From Psychromonas algicola (lineage in GTDB: Bacteria; Pseudomonadota; Gammaproteobacteria; Enterobacterales; Psychromonadaceae), in the NCBI RefSeq assembly GCF_004378355.1, contig NZ_SNUB01000008.1:1-64000 (forward strand): a stretch of 64,000 nucleotides of DNA, given 5' to 3'. Below are positions 34,701 to 44,511 of this stretch, piece by piece (the stretch's first letter is position 1; the number at the start of each line of letters is the position of its first letter). The position numbers and the translations under genes are program-made. Under the pieces are notes generated by a model. That model was not told the DNA's origin, ran no database searches, and saw only the letters and a list, made by a program, of their open reading frames with translations.

Positions 34701-35369
34701 GTGATTTCAAAATTACCTCGTTGGATCGAATTCGGCTCTTTTGTACTTGCTTTAATTGCAGGTTTTGTAAATGCAATTGGTTTATTAGGCTTTAACCATC
34801 AATCTATTTCTCACCTTTCAGGCACCGCGACTTTAATTGGTACTTCTATCGTTAATGCTTTATTTACAGACGTTCTGCATCTTTCTATGGTATTACTCAG
34901 TTTTATTATTGGTGCGACTATTTCTGGATTCTTTTTACGTAGTGGTGCATTAAAGCTAGGCCGTAATTACAGCCGTCTTTTAATGTTAGAAGCATGCTTT
35001 CTATTGATCGCTATTTGCTTTTTAACTAAAGACTCTTTTTATGGGCATTACTTTGCTTCTGCTGCCTGTGGTTTACAAAATGCATTGGTAACCACATTTA
35101 GTGGCGCTGTTATTCGTACAACGCACGTAACAGGTATTTTTACAGACTTAGGTTTGATGGTTGGTGCAAAATTAAGAGGAGAGGCGTTTGATAAGCGCAA
35201 AGCTCTACTTTTTATTTTAATTATCAATGGCTTTATTTTTGGTGGTATTTTTGGGGCATTTGCTTTCAATGCATTTAAATTTGAAGCTTTATTTATGCCT
35301 GCTGTGGGCTGCTTGCTATTAGCAATGTCTTATTCTATTTACAATGCTAAAACACAACATGACCAATAA
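34701..35369 (+). CDS. DUF1275-family membrane protein (YoaK-like)
   Basis: Predicted inner-membrane protein of unknown function, 222 residues with about six hydrophobic segments. The family signature FVNAIGLLGFNHQSISHLSGTATLIG and later CGLQNALVTTFSGAVIRTTHVTGIFTDLGLMVG are clear. The start is GTG at 34701, with an AAAGGA site. A GNAT gene begins 21 nt downstream with a good ribosome site, so the two are likely cotranscribed. Confidence 0.88.
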   Translation: MISKLPRWIEFGSFVLALIAGFVNAIGLLGFNHQSISHLSGTATLIGTSIVNALFTDVLHLSMVLLSFIIGATISGFFLRSGALKLGRNYSRLLMLEACFLLIAICFLTKDSFYGHYFASAACGLQNALVTTFSGAVIRTTHVTGIFTDLGLMVGAKLRGEAFDKRKALLFILIINGFIFGGIFGAFAFNAFKFEALFMPAVGCLLLAMSYSIYNAKTQHDQ

Positions 35370-35390
35370 ATATAACATAAGGAGTAAGCA

Positions 35391-35801
35391 TTGCAGGTCG
35401 TCGAATTAACAGCACAACAAACAATACCAATTCGTCATAAAGTATTGTGGCCAAATGAGTTACCTGAATATTGTATGTTAAAGGGAGATGATAAAGCACT
35501 TCATTTTGGCGTAACTATTAATAATAAATTGGTCTCTGTTGCTTCAATTTATATGGATAACGATCCATCTTCTGCTCGATTAAGAAAATTTGCCACGTTA
35601 GCGGAATTTCAAGGTAAGGGAATTGGCTCGCATTTATTGAATCATATTATTCAAATATTAAGTAAATGCGGCGTTACTTATTTTTGGTTTGATGCAAGAT
35701 CTTCTGCTGTCAATTTTTATCAAGGTTTAGGTTTCCAAATTTCTGGAGAGCTATTTTATAAAAATAAAGTTTCATATTATAAAATGCACGCCAATCTCTA
35801 A
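35391..35801 (+). CDS. GNAT-family N-acetyltransferase
   Basis: Predicted acetyl-CoA-dependent acetyltransferase of 136 residues. The acetyl-CoA site is visible as LAEFQGKGIGSHLLNHII (QxxGxG type). The C-terminal FWFDARSSAVNFYQGLGF is the usual beta-alpha closing of the fold. A TTG start at 35391 is chosen since AAGGAG sits 6-7 nt upstream. Acceptor substrate unknown. Confidence 0.85.
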   Translation: MQVVELTAQQTIPIRHKVLWPNELPEYCMLKGDDKALHFGVTINNKLVSVASIYMDNDPSSARLRKFATLAEFQGKGIGSHLLNHIIQILSKCGVTYFWFDARSSAVNFYQGLGFQISGELFYKNKVSYYKMHANL

Positions 35802-36011
35802 CTTCGATATTTATCAACAGTACAGATTAATGTTAATTTAATCACTATTTTATGAGCTCCAGCTATTTTAAATCATTAAGTTTTTTATTATGAATTGCTT
35901 GAAATTCATACAAAACATAAGCAATTGTAAATTTTTTGTTAACTTAATCACTAATTATTTGCTAACAAGCTCGTTTGAATATAAATTCAACATTCCTACA
36001 GAATTTAGAGA

Positions 36012-36494
36012 ATGAATATGAAAAAACCACAACGTGATATTACGCTTAGATTTTTAGCAGAGACACAAGATGTCAATTTTGGCGGTAAAGTGCACGGTGG
36101 TGCTGTAATGAAATGGATCGATTTGGCGGCTTATGCATGCGCAGCTGGATGGAGTGGTCGTTATTGTGTGACGGCTTATGCTGGTGGCATTCGTTTTATT
36201 GCACCTATCCATGTTGGTAGCCTTGTTGAAGTTGATGCGAAAGTGATTTACACGGGCAATTCATCAATGCACATTGCTTTAGAAGTGAATGCTTGTGACC
36301 CGAAATCATTGAATCGTCGTTTAACAACCAACTGTATTGTGATCATGGTTGCGGTTGATCAAAATGGTCAATCGGAGCAAGTTCCTCAATGGATTCCAGA
36401 GTCTGAAGCCGATATTAAGCAAAATGAAACTGCAAAGAAATTAATGGATATGCGTAAAAAAATTGGTGAAGAAATGAGAATATTTGCCGATTAA
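36012..36494 (+). CDS. Acyl-CoA thioesterase, hotdog fold
   Basis: Predicted hydrolase of acyl-CoA to free acid and CoA. The 160-residue protein shows the hotdog signature DVNFGGKVHGGAVMKWIDLAAYACAAGWS (catalytic Asp) and the ending GQSEQVPQWIPESEAD seen in YciA/BACH-like thioesterases. Two near starts exist (36012 and 36018). The 210 nt upstream hold no recognisable feature. It ends against a very strong hairpin shared with the convergent maf gene. Confidence 0.87.
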   Translation: MNMKKPQRDITLRFLAETQDVNFGGKVHGGAVMKWIDLAAYACAAGWSGRYCVTAYAGGIRFIAPIHVGSLVEVDAKVIYTGNSSMHIALEVNACDPKSLNRRLTTNCIVIMVAVDQNGQSEQVPQWIPESEADIKQNETAKKLMDMRKKIGEEMRIFAD

Positions 36495-36497
36495 CTT

Positions 36498-36540
36498 AGT
36501 TAAGAGGTTTCTATTTTCTCTAAATAGAAACCTCTTAACT
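36498..36540. terminator. Strong 19-bp hairpin between convergent genes
   Basis: A perfect 19-bp stem (36498-36516 with 36522-36540) with loop TCTCT. It lacks a T tract but lies between convergent genes, so it may terminate or block transcripts from both sides. Confidence 0.65.
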
Positions 36541-36562
36541 ATCAATATAGTTTGCCTGAAAG

Positions 36563-37144
36563 TTAAATAACCGTTAAACCTTCTTTTTCTAGCATTTCGA
36601 TTAAAGATATCAGTGGTAATCCAATTAAACTATTTGGGTCTTTACCTTCAAATTGACTAAATAAGCTAATACCAAATCCTTCACTTTTAAAACTACCTGC
36701 ACAATTATAAGGTTGTTCTTTATTGAGATAATTAGTGATCATTTCGTCTGATAAGTCTCTAAAGTACACATCAAAGGGCTCTACTAAAGATTGAACTTGA
36801 CCTGTTTTACTATTCACTAATGCTAGCCCTGTGTAAAAAGTAACATGCTGGCCACTGGCTGCTTTTAGTTGTTTAAATGCATTATCAAAATTGCCCGGTT
36901 TACCAAGAATTTTTCCATTATTTAAACAAACTTGGTCTGAGCCTATAATTAAGGCATTAGGAAAGTCGCCAGTTACCGCTTGTGCTTTCGCAATGGCTAA
37001 TCTCTCCACTAATTGAATTGCGGTTTCATTAGGTAACTCATCTTCAATAACTTGTGGGTTAGCTGTGGAAAACTCTAAGTGAAGTTTTTCTAGCAATTGC
37101 TTTCTAAAGGGGGAAGTCGATGCTAGTACTAGCGTTTGTGACAT
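36563..37144 (-). CDS. yceF: Maf-family nucleotide pyrophosphatase YceF
   Basis: Hydrolyses modified nucleoside triphosphates; E. coli YceF acts on 7-methyl-GTP. The 193-residue protein has the Maf start LASTSPFRKQLLEKL, the catalytic GSDQV, KPGNFDNAFKQLKAASGQ and GSFKSEGFGISLF motifs. In gammaproteobacteria it is typically divergent from yceD-rpmF-plsX, as seen here. Confidence 0.9.
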   Translation of the reverse strand: MSQTLVLASTSPFRKQLLEKLHLEFSTANPQVIEDELPNETAIQLVERLAIAKAQAVTGDFPNALIIGSDQVCLNNGKILGKPGNFDNAFKQLKAASGQHVTFYTGLALVNSKTGQVQSLVEPFDVYFRDLSDEMITNYLNKEQPYNCAGSFKSEGFGISLFSQFEGKDPNSLIGLPLISLIEMLEKEGLTVI

Positions 37145-37243
37145 AATGGACCTTAGTTAAGTATAAAAATAAGTTTATTTTAGGTGTTGTGAAAGAATAA
37201 AGCGATAACTGAATAAAAACTTAATAAAAATAGCGCTTTTTCT

Positions 37244-37272
37244 TTGACTAACTTGCACTCTATCTATATTAT
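37244..37272 (+). promoter_or_regulatory. Promoter of yceD-rpmF-fab operon, probably leaderless
   Basis: TTGACT (37244-37249) and TATTAT (37267-37272) with a 17-bp spacer give near-consensus sigma70 elements. The -10 ends only 8 nt before the yceD ATG at 37281, so the RNA should start within 1-3 nt of the codon, and no ribosome site is present. Confidence 0.7.
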
Positions 37273-37280
37273 TCGCGACC

Positions 37281-37802
37281 ATGCAAAAGGTTAAATTACC
37301 GATTAGCGTTGATTCTGTTCGCGCTGCTAATAATAGATTAGAGATTGAAGCCAGTCTCGATAAATCTTTATTAAGCAGATTAAGAGAATCAACAAACAGT
37401 ATTCACTCTGATATCGATACTTATTTTGCTTTTGATGTTGACCAGCAAAAGCTGAGAATATTCAAAGGCAAAGCAAGTGTCGCAGTAGAACTCACTTGTC
37501 AACGGTGCAATGAGCCTATGACTTATCAATGTGAAGCTGAATTTACGTATTGTCCCGTTCAAAATAAAGAACAGGAAAATAATTTACCAGACGTTTATGA
37601 ACCCATTTATTACGATGAAAATGGGGAGGTAAATCTTCATCAAATCGTTGAAGACGAGCTTTTATTAACGCTTCCTCAAATTGCTAAACATGCAATTGAA
37701 GAGTGTAAATATGGCAACTACGAAAGTAGCTTCGGTGAAATTGAAGAAGAACAAGAACGTCCTAACCCATTTGATGCTCTAGCTCAGCTAAAGCTCAAGT
37801 AA
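37281..37802 (+). CDS. yceD: YceD/DUF177 protein (rRNA accumulation protein)
   Basis: Protein of 173 residues in the DUF177 family, needed in E. coli and plants for normal 23S rRNA levels. The start MQKVKLP matches the E. coli protein exactly. A cluster of Cys (CQRCNEPMTYQC) in the middle and the C-terminal RPNPFDALAQLK are family marks. No ribosome site precedes the ATG, and a strong -10 is 8 nt away, so a leaderless transcript is likely. It is first in the operon that continues with rpmF and the fatty-acid genes. Confidence 0.92.
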   Translation: MQKVKLPISVDSVRAANNRLEIEASLDKSLLSRLRESTNSIHSDIDTYFAFDVDQQKLRIFKGKASVAVELTCQRCNEPMTYQCEAEFTYCPVQNKEQENNLPDVYEPIYYDENGEVNLHQIVEDELLLTLPQIAKHAIEECKYGNYESSFGEIEEEQERPNPFDALAQLKLK

Positions 37803-37820
37803 CAAGCAGGAACTTTAACA

Positions 37821-37991
37821 ATGGCAGTACAAAAAAGTCGTAAGACTCCTTCAAAACGCGGTATGCGTCGTTCACATGATGCACTAAGTGCACCTACTTT
37901 AACTGTTGATAGCACTTCTGGTGAAACTCACCGTCGTCATCACGTTACTGCTGACGGCTTCTACAAAGGCAAAAAAGTCATCGAAAAGTAA
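37821..37991 (+). CDS. rpmF: 50S ribosomal protein L32
   Basis: A 56-residue protein starting [20 protein letters not shown], with [21 protein letters not shown] at the C terminus, the signature of L32 and almost the same length as in E. coli. It follows yceD by 18 nt and precedes plsX by 8 nt, as usual in gammaproteobacteria. Confidence 0.97.
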   Translation: MAVQKSRKTPSKRGMRRSHDALSAPTLTVDSTSGETHRRHHVTADGFYKGKKVIEK

Positions 37992-37999
37992 GTATTACT

Positions 38000-39040
38000 T
38001 TGCGTAACTTTACTATTGCGCTTGATGCCATGGGGGGAGATTTTGGCCCCCATATTTCTCTATCTGCAAGTTTTCAATCCCTACAAAAACATCCTGAACT
38101 GTTACTTTCTATTGTTGGTGATGGTAAGCAAATACTTCCTTTATTAAAAAAATATCAGCTATTAGAACATCCTAGAGTGACATTTGTTCATGCTCCTGAA
38201 ACTATTTCCATGGAAGATGACCCGATTTCGGTATTAAGACATCGCACAGAATCTTCAATGTATGTGGCATTAAAATTAGTTGCAAATGGTGAAGCTGACG
38301 CTTGTGTGAGTAGTGGTAATACAGGTGCATTGATGCTGTTAGCTAAACACACCTTAAAAACATTGAAAGGAATTTCTCGTCCTGCATTAGTCTCTGCTTG
38401 GCCTAATAATAATGGCGGACACAGTTATTTAATGGATCTAGGTGCGAATTTACAATGTGATTGTAATGCGCTATTTAATTTTGCTGTGATGGGGAGTGTA
38501 CTTTGCGAAAAAGTAGAGCAAATAAATTCACCGCTCGTTGCTTTACTCAATGTCGGACGCGAAACCAATAAAGGCAGTGGCACAATAAAAAACTGTGCCA
38601 ATTTACTATCTAAAACTGATTATGTTAACTACATCGGCTACATCGAAGCAAATGAATTGTTTGATGGCCGTGCAGATGTCATAGTAACTGATGGATTTAG
38701 TGGAAATATTGCACTGAAAAGTTATGAAGGGATGGGGCGAGTATTTTTAACACAACTAAAACAAGCCATGAATGCAACATGGTATACTCGACTTCTGGGT
38801 AAGTTATTGAATCCAGTAATAAAAAACCAATTAAAACATTTGCATCCAGATCTGTATAATGGCGCGAGTTTGATAGGATTGCGTGGAATCGTTGTTAAAA
38901 GCCATGGTGGTGCAAATGTTGAAGCATTTACCTATGCAATTGAACAAGCCATTAAAGAAATTCAATGGCAGATACCAGCTTGTATTAATGCAAGATTGGA
39001 GTCTGTCTTAGTAGAGCGAGATTGTTTATCACATGAATAG
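38000..39040 (+). CDS. plsX: Phosphate acyltransferase PlsX
   Basis: Makes acyl-phosphate from acyl-ACP for phospholipid synthesis. The 346-residue protein begins [17 protein letters not shown] and holds [24 protein letters not shown] and [14 protein letters not shown], all typical of PlsX. The start is TTG at 38000, only 8 nt after rpmF, indicating coupling. The 3' end overlaps fabH by 8 nt. Confidence 0.95.
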   Translation: MRNFTIALDAMGGDFGPHISLSASFQSLQKHPELLLSIVGDGKQILPLLKKYQLLEHPRVTFVHAPETISMEDDPISVLRHRTESSMYVALKLVANGEADACVSSGNTGALMLLAKHTLKTLKGISRPALVSAWPNNNGGHSYLMDLGANLQCDCNALFNFAVMGSVLCEKVEQINSPLVALLNVGRETNKGSGTIKNCANLLSKTDYVNYIGYIEANELFDGRADVIVTDGFSGNIALKSYEGMGRVFLTQLKQAMNATWYTRLLGKLLNPVIKNQLKHLHPDLYNGASLIGLRGIVVKSHGGANVEAFTYAIEQAIKEIQWQIPACINARLESVLVERDCLSHE

Positions 39041-39992
39041 TAAAATTATAGGTACGGGTAGTTATTTACCAACAGCAGTACGCACTAACCAAGATTTAGA
39101 GAATATGGTTGATACAAGTGATGAATGGATCACCGTTCGTACGGGTATTAAAGAGCGTCGTATCGCTAATAAGCAAGAAACAATTGCTTATATGGGTAAA
39201 GAAGCGGGCGAAAAAGCATTGCAAGCGGCAGGCTTAACAGCGAATGATTTAGACTTAATCATTGTCGCAACAACAAGTAATCATAATGCTTTTCCTTCTG
39301 CTGCTTGTGAAGTGCAAAACTTATTAGGTATTTACGATATTCCTGCGTTTGATGTGTCAGCCGCTTGTGCTGGCTTTACTTACGCACTCAGCATCGCTGA
39401 TAATTTTATTAAAGCTGGAAGCAATAAAAACATTTTAGTTATTGGTGCTGATGCATTAGCTAATACTTGTGATCCTGAAGATCGAAGCACAATTATCTTA
39501 TTCGGTGATGGTGCTGCAGCAGTTGTTGTTACTGCAACAGAAGAGCCTGGTATCTTATCCACGCATATTAATGCTGATGGTCGTTTTGGTGATCTGCTTA
39601 AACTACCTAATGCTGAACGTGGAAATGTAGACTCATTGAGTGAGTCGTATTTATCTATGGCCGGTAACGAAGTTTTTAAAGTTGCTGTTAAAAAGTTAAG
39701 CCAGGTTGTTGTTGATACGCTAGCGGCTAATAATGTAGATAAAGAAAAGCTAGATTGGTTGGTTCCACATCAAGCTAATCAACGCATTATTGCAGCGACG
39801 GCTAAAAAATTAGGTATGTCCATGGAGCAAGTGATTTTAACGTTGGATAAACATGGCAATACTTCAGCGGCTTCTGTACCACTTGCACTTGATGAAGGTG
39901 TACGCAGTGGCAAAATTAAACCGGGCCAATTAGTGCTATTAGAAGCATTTGGTGGTGGGTTCACTTGGGGCAGCGCTCTGGTAATAATGTAA
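39033..39992 (+). CDS. fabH: Beta-ketoacyl-ACP synthase III
   Basis: Starts fatty-acid synthesis by condensing acetyl-CoA with malonyl-ACP. The 319-residue protein has catalytic Cys in [13 protein letters not shown] (near residue 112), His in VPHQANQRI and Asn in HGNTSAAS. Length matches the family. Overlaps plsX. Confidence 0.97.
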   Translation: MNSKIIGTGSYLPTAVRTNQDLENMVDTSDEWITVRTGIKERRIANKQETIAYMGKEAGEKALQAAGLTANDLDLIIVATTSNHNAFPSAACEVQNLLGIYDIPAFDVSAACAGFTYALSIADNFIKAGSNKNILVIGADALANTCDPEDRSTIILFGDGAAAVVVTATEEPGILSTHINADGRFGDLLKLPNAERGNVDSLSESYLSMAGNEVFKVAVKKLSQVVVDTLAANNVDKEKLDWLVPHQANQRIIAATAKKLGMSMEQVILTLDKHGNTSAASVPLALDEGVRSGKIKPGQLVLLEAFGGGFTWGSALVIM

Positions 39993-40050
39993 TTTATTAC
40001 CATCGATACAAAATATTAATAGAAGTCTAATAGAAAACTTAGGAACTAAA

Positions 40051-40992
40051 ATGACAAACTTTACATTTGCCTTTCCGGGCCAAGGTTCACAAAGTACAGG
40101 TATGCTTGCTGATTTAGCTGCTACTTATCCTGTTGTTATTGATACATTTAAAGAAGCAAGTGACGTATTAGGTTATGACCTTTGGGCGTTAACTCAAGAT
40201 CAGGCTTCGGATGCTTTAAATCAAACAGATAAAACTCAACCTGCATTATTAACCGCATCTGTTGCTATTTGGCGTGTATGGGCTGAAATCGGTGGTGAAA
40301 AACCAACGACTATGGCTGGTCACAGTTTAGGTGAATATTCTGCATTAGTATGTGCCGGTGTCATTGACTTTAAAGACGCTGTTAAATTAGTAGAACTTCG
40401 TGGGCAACTTATGCAACAAGCTGTTCCTGCTGGTGTTGGTGCTATGTATGCAATCATTGGTTTAGGTGATGCTGAAATTGCAGCCGCTTGTGAGCAAGCT
40501 GCACAAGGTGAAGTCGTTTCTCCTGTTAACTTTAATTCTCCAGGCCAAGTTGTTATTGCTGGCAATAAAGACGCAGTTGAACGCGCTGGTGTACTATGTA
40601 AAGAAGCTGGTGCTAAACGTGCTTTACCATTACCCGTTTCTGTCCCATCTCACTGTGCATTAATGAAACCTGCTGCAGATAAATTAGCGGTTGCCTTACA
40701 AGCATTAACATTCAATACACCAGAAATTGCTGTGATTAATAATGTTGATGTTGTTGCAGAAACAGATGCAGATAAGATCAAAGACGCATTAGTACGCCAA
40801 TTATACTGTCCAGTACGTTGGACTGAAATTGTTGTAAAAATGGCTGAGCAAGGTATTAACTTACAAGTTGAAGCGGGTCCAGGAAAAGTATTAAGCGGTT
40901 TAGTTCGTCGTATCGACAAAAGCTTTACTGCACAAGCAATTAATGACACAACAAGTTTAGATGCAGCATTAGCCGCAGTTAAAGGAGAATAA
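40051..40992 (+). CDS. fabD: Malonyl-CoA:ACP transacylase
   Basis: Loads malonate on ACP. The 313-residue protein has FPGQGSQ, the nucleophile motif GHSLGEYSAL (Ser), and the catalytic His in SVPSHCALMKPAA. It is followed after 1 nt by fabG. A moderate ribosome site (AGGAA) precedes its ATG. Confidence 0.97.
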   Translation: MTNFTFAFPGQGSQSTGMLADLAATYPVVIDTFKEASDVLGYDLWALTQDQASDALNQTDKTQPALLTASVAIWRVWAEIGGEKPTTMAGHSLGEYSALVCAGVIDFKDAVKLVELRGQLMQQAVPAGVGAMYAIIGLGDAEIAAACEQAAQGEVVSPVNFNSPGQVVIAGNKDAVERAGVLCKEAGAKRALPLPVSVPSHCALMKPAADKLAVALQALTFNTPEIAVINNVDVVAETDADKIKDALVRQLYCPVRWTEIVVKMAEQGINLQVEAGPGKVLSGLVRRIDKSFTAQAINDTTSLDAALAAVKGE

Positions 40993-40993
40993 A

Positions 40994-41728
40994 ATGAGTA
41001 TGCAAGATCAAGTTGTTTTAGTAACTGGTGCAAGCCGTGGTATTGGCCGTGCAATTGCTGAGAATTTTTTAGCATTAGGTGCAACTGTACTAGGAACAGC
41101 AACAAGTGAAAGCGGCGCTGCTGCCATCAGTGAATATTTAGGCGAATCTGGTAAAGGATTCGTATTAAATGTGACTGAAAATGAATCAATCGAAGCACTT
41201 TTTGAAGCAATTAAGAAAGACTTTGGTAGTGTTGATGTATTAGTTAATAACGCTGGTATCACGCGTGACAACCTATTAATGCGTATGAAAGATGACGAGT
41301 GGGATGACATTATTAACACTAACCTAACGCCTATCTTCAAACTAAGCAAAGCAGCACTTCGTCCTATGATGAAAAAACGTGTAGGTCGTATTATTAACGT
41401 AGGTTCAGTTGTTGGTACTATGGGAAATGCGGGCCAAGCAAACTATGCAGCGGCTAAAGCAGGTGTGATTGGTTTTACTAAATCATTAGCACGTGAAGTT
41501 GCAAGTCGTGGCATTACAGTGAATACTGTTGCACCTGGTTTTATCGAAACAGATATGACTAAAGCATTAAACGAAGAGCAACGAGCAGCTACTTTAGCAA
41601 ACGTTCCAGCTGGTCGTTTAGGTGACCCAAAAGAGATTGCGGCAACAGTTGTATTTTTAGCATCTGAAGGCGCAGCTTACATTAATGGTGAAACAATTCA
41701 CGTTAATGGTGGCATGTATATGGTCTAA
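40994..41728 (+). CDS. fabG: 3-oxoacyl-ACP reductase
   Basis: NADPH-dependent reductase of the elongation cycle. The 244-residue short-chain dehydrogenase has TGASRGIGRAIAE for cofactor binding, NNAGITRD, Ser in INVGSVVG and the YAAAK catalytic pair. The AGGAGAAT ribosome site lies in the end of fabD. Confidence 0.97.
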   Translation: MSMQDQVVLVTGASRGIGRAIAENFLALGATVLGTATSESGAAAISEYLGESGKGFVLNVTENESIEALFEAIKKDFGSVDVLVNNAGITRDNLLMRMKDDEWDDIINTNLTPIFKLSKAALRPMMKKRVGRIINVGSVVGTMGNAGQANYAAAKAGVIGFTKSLAREVASRGITVNTVAPGFIETDMTKALNEEQRAATLANVPAGRLGDPKEIAATVVFLASEGAAYINGETIHVNGGMYMV

Positions 41729-41805
41729 TTGTTGACAATTACTGTTAACCAATTAAGCTAAAAGAATACAATTATTCTACTAATTTGCTGATTAAAGTTT
41801 AAAAT

Positions 41806-41822
41806 AACTGGTCTAACCAGTG
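41806..41822. promoter_or_regulatory. FadR-like palindrome upstream of acpP
   Basis: AACTGGTCTAACCAGTG has TGGT-N3-ACCA symmetry and resembles the FadR consensus (TGGTCNGACCA core). A TAGAAT (41824-41829) and a TATTAA (41837-41842) downstream are possible -10 elements; depending on which is used, the site would overlap or activate the acpP promoter. Confidence 0.55.
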
Positions 41823-41902
41823 ATAGAATACTTGAATATTAAATGCGATAGAATAAACTACCGCAACTTAACGCAAAAGCGTAATTACAAAGGAAATAAA
41901 AC

Positions 41903-42136
41903 ATGAGCAATATCGAAGAACGCGTAAAAAACATCATCGTAGAACAACTTGGTGTTCAACTAGAAGAAGTAAAAAATGCTGCTTCATTTGTTGACGATCT
42001 TGGTGCTGATTCACTAGACACAGTTGAGCTTGTTATGGCTCTTGAAGAAGAATTTGATACAGAGATTCCAGATGACGAAGCAGAGAAAATCACTACTGTT
42101 CAATCTGCAATCGATTACGTTGTTAACAACGGTTAA
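41903..42136 (+). CDS. acpP: Acyl carrier protein
   Basis: Carrier of growing acyl chains, 77 residues, acidic. The phosphopantetheine attachment Ser sits in [18 protein letters not shown]. The AAGGAAAT ribosome site is strong. It is followed by a strong terminator, so abundant acpP mRNA may be made from its own promoter in the 174-nt gap. Confidence 0.98.
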   Translation: MSNIEERVKNIIVEQLGVQLEEVKNAASFVDDLGADSLDTVELVMALEEEFDTEIPDDEAEKITTVQSAIDYVVNNG

Positions 42137-42165
42137 TTCTTCACTTTAATGTGTAGAAATTTTCT

Positions 42166-42190
42166 AAAGGCGGTCTATTGACCGCCTTTT
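42166..42190 (+). terminator. Terminator after acpP
   Basis: AAAGGCGGTC/GACCGCCTTT, a perfect 10-bp stem with loop TATT and a T-ended tail. Confidence 0.85.
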
Positions 42191-42308
42191 GTCTATTTAT
42201 TATTTGGTTCAAGTCATATTTATTTAACTTATCCTCATTAAAGTCATAACTAAATATTTTGTTTAAAGTATTTCGTTATTGTTTTTTAAATCTCATTAGG
42301 AGAGTCTA

Positions 42309-43550
42309 GTGTCAAAGCGTCGAGTTGTAGTAACTGGTTTAGGTATGTTATCACCAGTAGGTAACACGGTTGAGCAGTCATGGAAGGCTATACAAGCAGG
42401 TCAAAGTGGAATTTCTAATATAGAGCACTTCGATACTGAAAAATTTTCTACTAAATTTGCTGGTCTAATTAAAGATTTTGATGTTGAAGAATATATGCCA
42501 AAGAAAGAAGCCCGTAAAATGGATTTATTTATCCAATACGGTGTGGCTGCGGCAGAGCAAGCTATTACAGATTCTGGTTTAGTGATCAATGATGAAAATG
42601 CTGAGCGCATTGGTGTTGCAATTGGCTCGGGTATCGGTGGTTTAGGTATCATCGAAGCAAATAGAGATAACATGAACAAAAGTGGCCCTCGTAAAATAAG
42701 CCCATTCTTTGTTCCTGCATCAATTATCAATATGATTTCAGGTCATGTATCAATTAATAAAGGTCTAAAAGGCCCTAATATTGCAGTAACAACGGCTTGT
42801 ACAACAGGGACTCATAGCATTGGTTTAGGCGCTCGTATGATTCAATATGGAGATGCCGACGTAATGGTTGTTGGTGGTGCTGAAAAAGCATCAACTGAAT
42901 TAGGTATGGGTGGCTTCGGTGCTGCACGTGCATTATCAACTCGCAATGATTCACCAGAAACGGCTAGTCGTCCATGGGATGAATCTCGTGACGGTTTTGT
43001 ATTAGGTGACGGTGCTGGTGTATTAGTGATTGAAGAATACGAACATGCAAAAGCTCGTGGAGCAAAAATTTATGCTGAGTTTGTAGGTTTCGGTATGAGT
43101 GGCGATGCTTACCACATGACGTCACCACCAGAAAGTGGTGCTGGTGCGGCATTGGCAATGAAAAATGCAATTAAAGATGCTGGCATCAAAGCAAGTGATA
43201 TTCAATATATCAATGCTCACGGTACTTCAACACCTGCTGGTGATATTGCAGAAACGCAAGCGGTTAAAAGTATTTGGGGCGATGATGCAAAATCTGTCAT
43301 GATGAGCTCAACTAAATCAATGACTGGTCACTTATTAGGTGCTGCTGGGGCGATTGAAGCTGTTTTCAGTGTATTAGCATTAAAAGACCAAGTTGCTCCA
43401 CCAACAATTAATCTTGAAAACCCAAGTGAAGGTTGTGACTTAGATTATGTTACTGATGGTAAAGCACGTCCATCAAACATTGAATATGCATTATCAAATT
43501 CATTTGGATTTGGCGGAACAAACGGTACCTTGATCTTCAAACGTATCTAG
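42309..43550 (+). CDS. fabF: Beta-ketoacyl-ACP synthase II
   Basis: Condensing enzyme that elongates acyl-ACP and adjusts membrane fluidity. The 413-residue protein has catalytic Cys in [12 protein letters not shown], and two His in [10 protein letters not shown] and [14 protein letters not shown]. The start is GTG at 42309 with an AGGAGAG site. Its own promoter must lie after the acpP terminator. Confidence 0.97.
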   Translation: MSKRRVVVTGLGMLSPVGNTVEQSWKAIQAGQSGISNIEHFDTEKFSTKFAGLIKDFDVEEYMPKKEARKMDLFIQYGVAAAEQAITDSGLVINDENAERIGVAIGSGIGGLGIIEANRDNMNKSGPRKISPFFVPASIINMISGHVSINKGLKGPNIAVTTACTTGTHSIGLGARMIQYGDADVMVVGGAEKASTELGMGGFGAARALSTRNDSPETASRPWDESRDGFVLGDGAGVLVIEEYEHAKARGAKIYAEFVGFGMSGDAYHMTSPPESGAGAALAMKNAIKDAGIKASDIQYINAHGTSTPAGDIAETQAVKSIWGDDAKSVMMSSTKSMTGHLLGAAGAIEAVFSVLALKDQVAPPTINLENPSEGCDLDYVTDGKARPSNIEYALSNSFGFGGTNGTLIFKRI

Positions 43551-43572
43551 TTCTTAGCACTATTCATAAAAT

Positions 43573-43603
43573 AAAAGCCCGATCTAATCCATCGGGTTTT
43601 TTT
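43573..43603 (+). terminator. Terminator after fabF
   Basis: GCCCGAT/ATCGGG stem with a 7-nt loop and a T tract of seven residues. Confidence 0.85.
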
Positions 43604-43686
43604 ATGGCTGATTTTTATATGATTTTATGCGTTTAAAATGGATATAATGAAAACAAATTTATTATACAAAGGCTAATCCACGTTTG

Positions 43687-44511
43687 ATGTTAATTAATGG
43701 TATTGTAACGAATAATATATCTGCCACTGACCGTGGGCTCGCCTATGGTGATGGATTATTCTCGACAATCAAAATAGAACTTGGAAAAGTGATTGATTGG
43801 GCGTTACATTTAAACCGCCTAAAGTCTGGTGCAGATCGTTTGTTTTTTCCAAGCGTTGATTGGGTTTTATTGGAAAATGAAATTTTTGAAACTGCTCAAA
43901 CAGTAAAAGAATATCCTCATTATGTGTTAAAAATAATACTAACAAGAGGCTCAGGCGGACGGGGTTATAGCGCAGAAGGCTGTGAGCAGGCTGTACGTAT
44001 TATTAGCCTTTCTTCTTTTCCAGATGTTTATCTAAAATGGCAGCAACAAGGCATTCGTGTGATTAACTGTCATACTCAATTGGGTCGCAATAAACAATTA
44101 GCTGGGTTAAAGTCACTAGCAAGATTAGAACAAGTATTAATTAAACAAGAATTAATAAGCTCACAAGCCGATGAAGGTTTAGTGTGCGATGAATTAGGTA
44201 ATGTGATCGAAGGTTGCAGCGCTAATGTATTCATATACTTAGATGGACAATGGTTAACGCCTAAATTAGATTATTGTGGTGTTGCTGGGGTCATGCGAGC
44301 TCGTATTTTGCAGAGTGACCAAGTTAATGTTATCGAAAAAGAAATCAGTATCAACGACATCAATCAGGCAACTTGTCTGTGCTTAACTAATGCTTTAATG
44401 GGAGTTGTACCTGTTAAGCAATACCAAGATAAACACTATTCAAAGCAAGCATTACAAAAAGTAACTGAGTTACAAGCATTGCTTAATAAGGAAGTATCCA
44501 ATAATGATTAA
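43687..44511 (+). CDS. pabC: Aminodeoxychorismate lyase
   Basis: PLP enzyme that releases 4-aminobenzoate for folate synthesis. The 274-residue protein shows the fold IV pattern: ATDRGLAYGDGLFSTI, the PLP Lys in LKSLARLEQVL, and EGCSANVFIYLDGQW. A TTG immediately before would add one residue; I use the ATG at 43687. Its 3' end overlaps mltG by 8 nt. Confidence 0.93.
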   Translation: MLINGIVTNNISATDRGLAYGDGLFSTIKIELGKVIDWALHLNRLKSGADRLFFPSVDWVLLENEIFETAQTVKEYPHYVLKIILTRGSGGRGYSAEGCEQAVRIISLSSFPDVYLKWQQQGIRVINCHTQLGRNKQLAGLKSLARLEQVLIKQELISSQADEGLVCDELGNVIEGCSANVFIYLDGQWLTPKLDYCGVAGVMRARILQSDQVNVIEKEISINDINQATCLCLTNALMGVVPVKQYQDKHYSKQALQKVTELQALLNKEVSNND

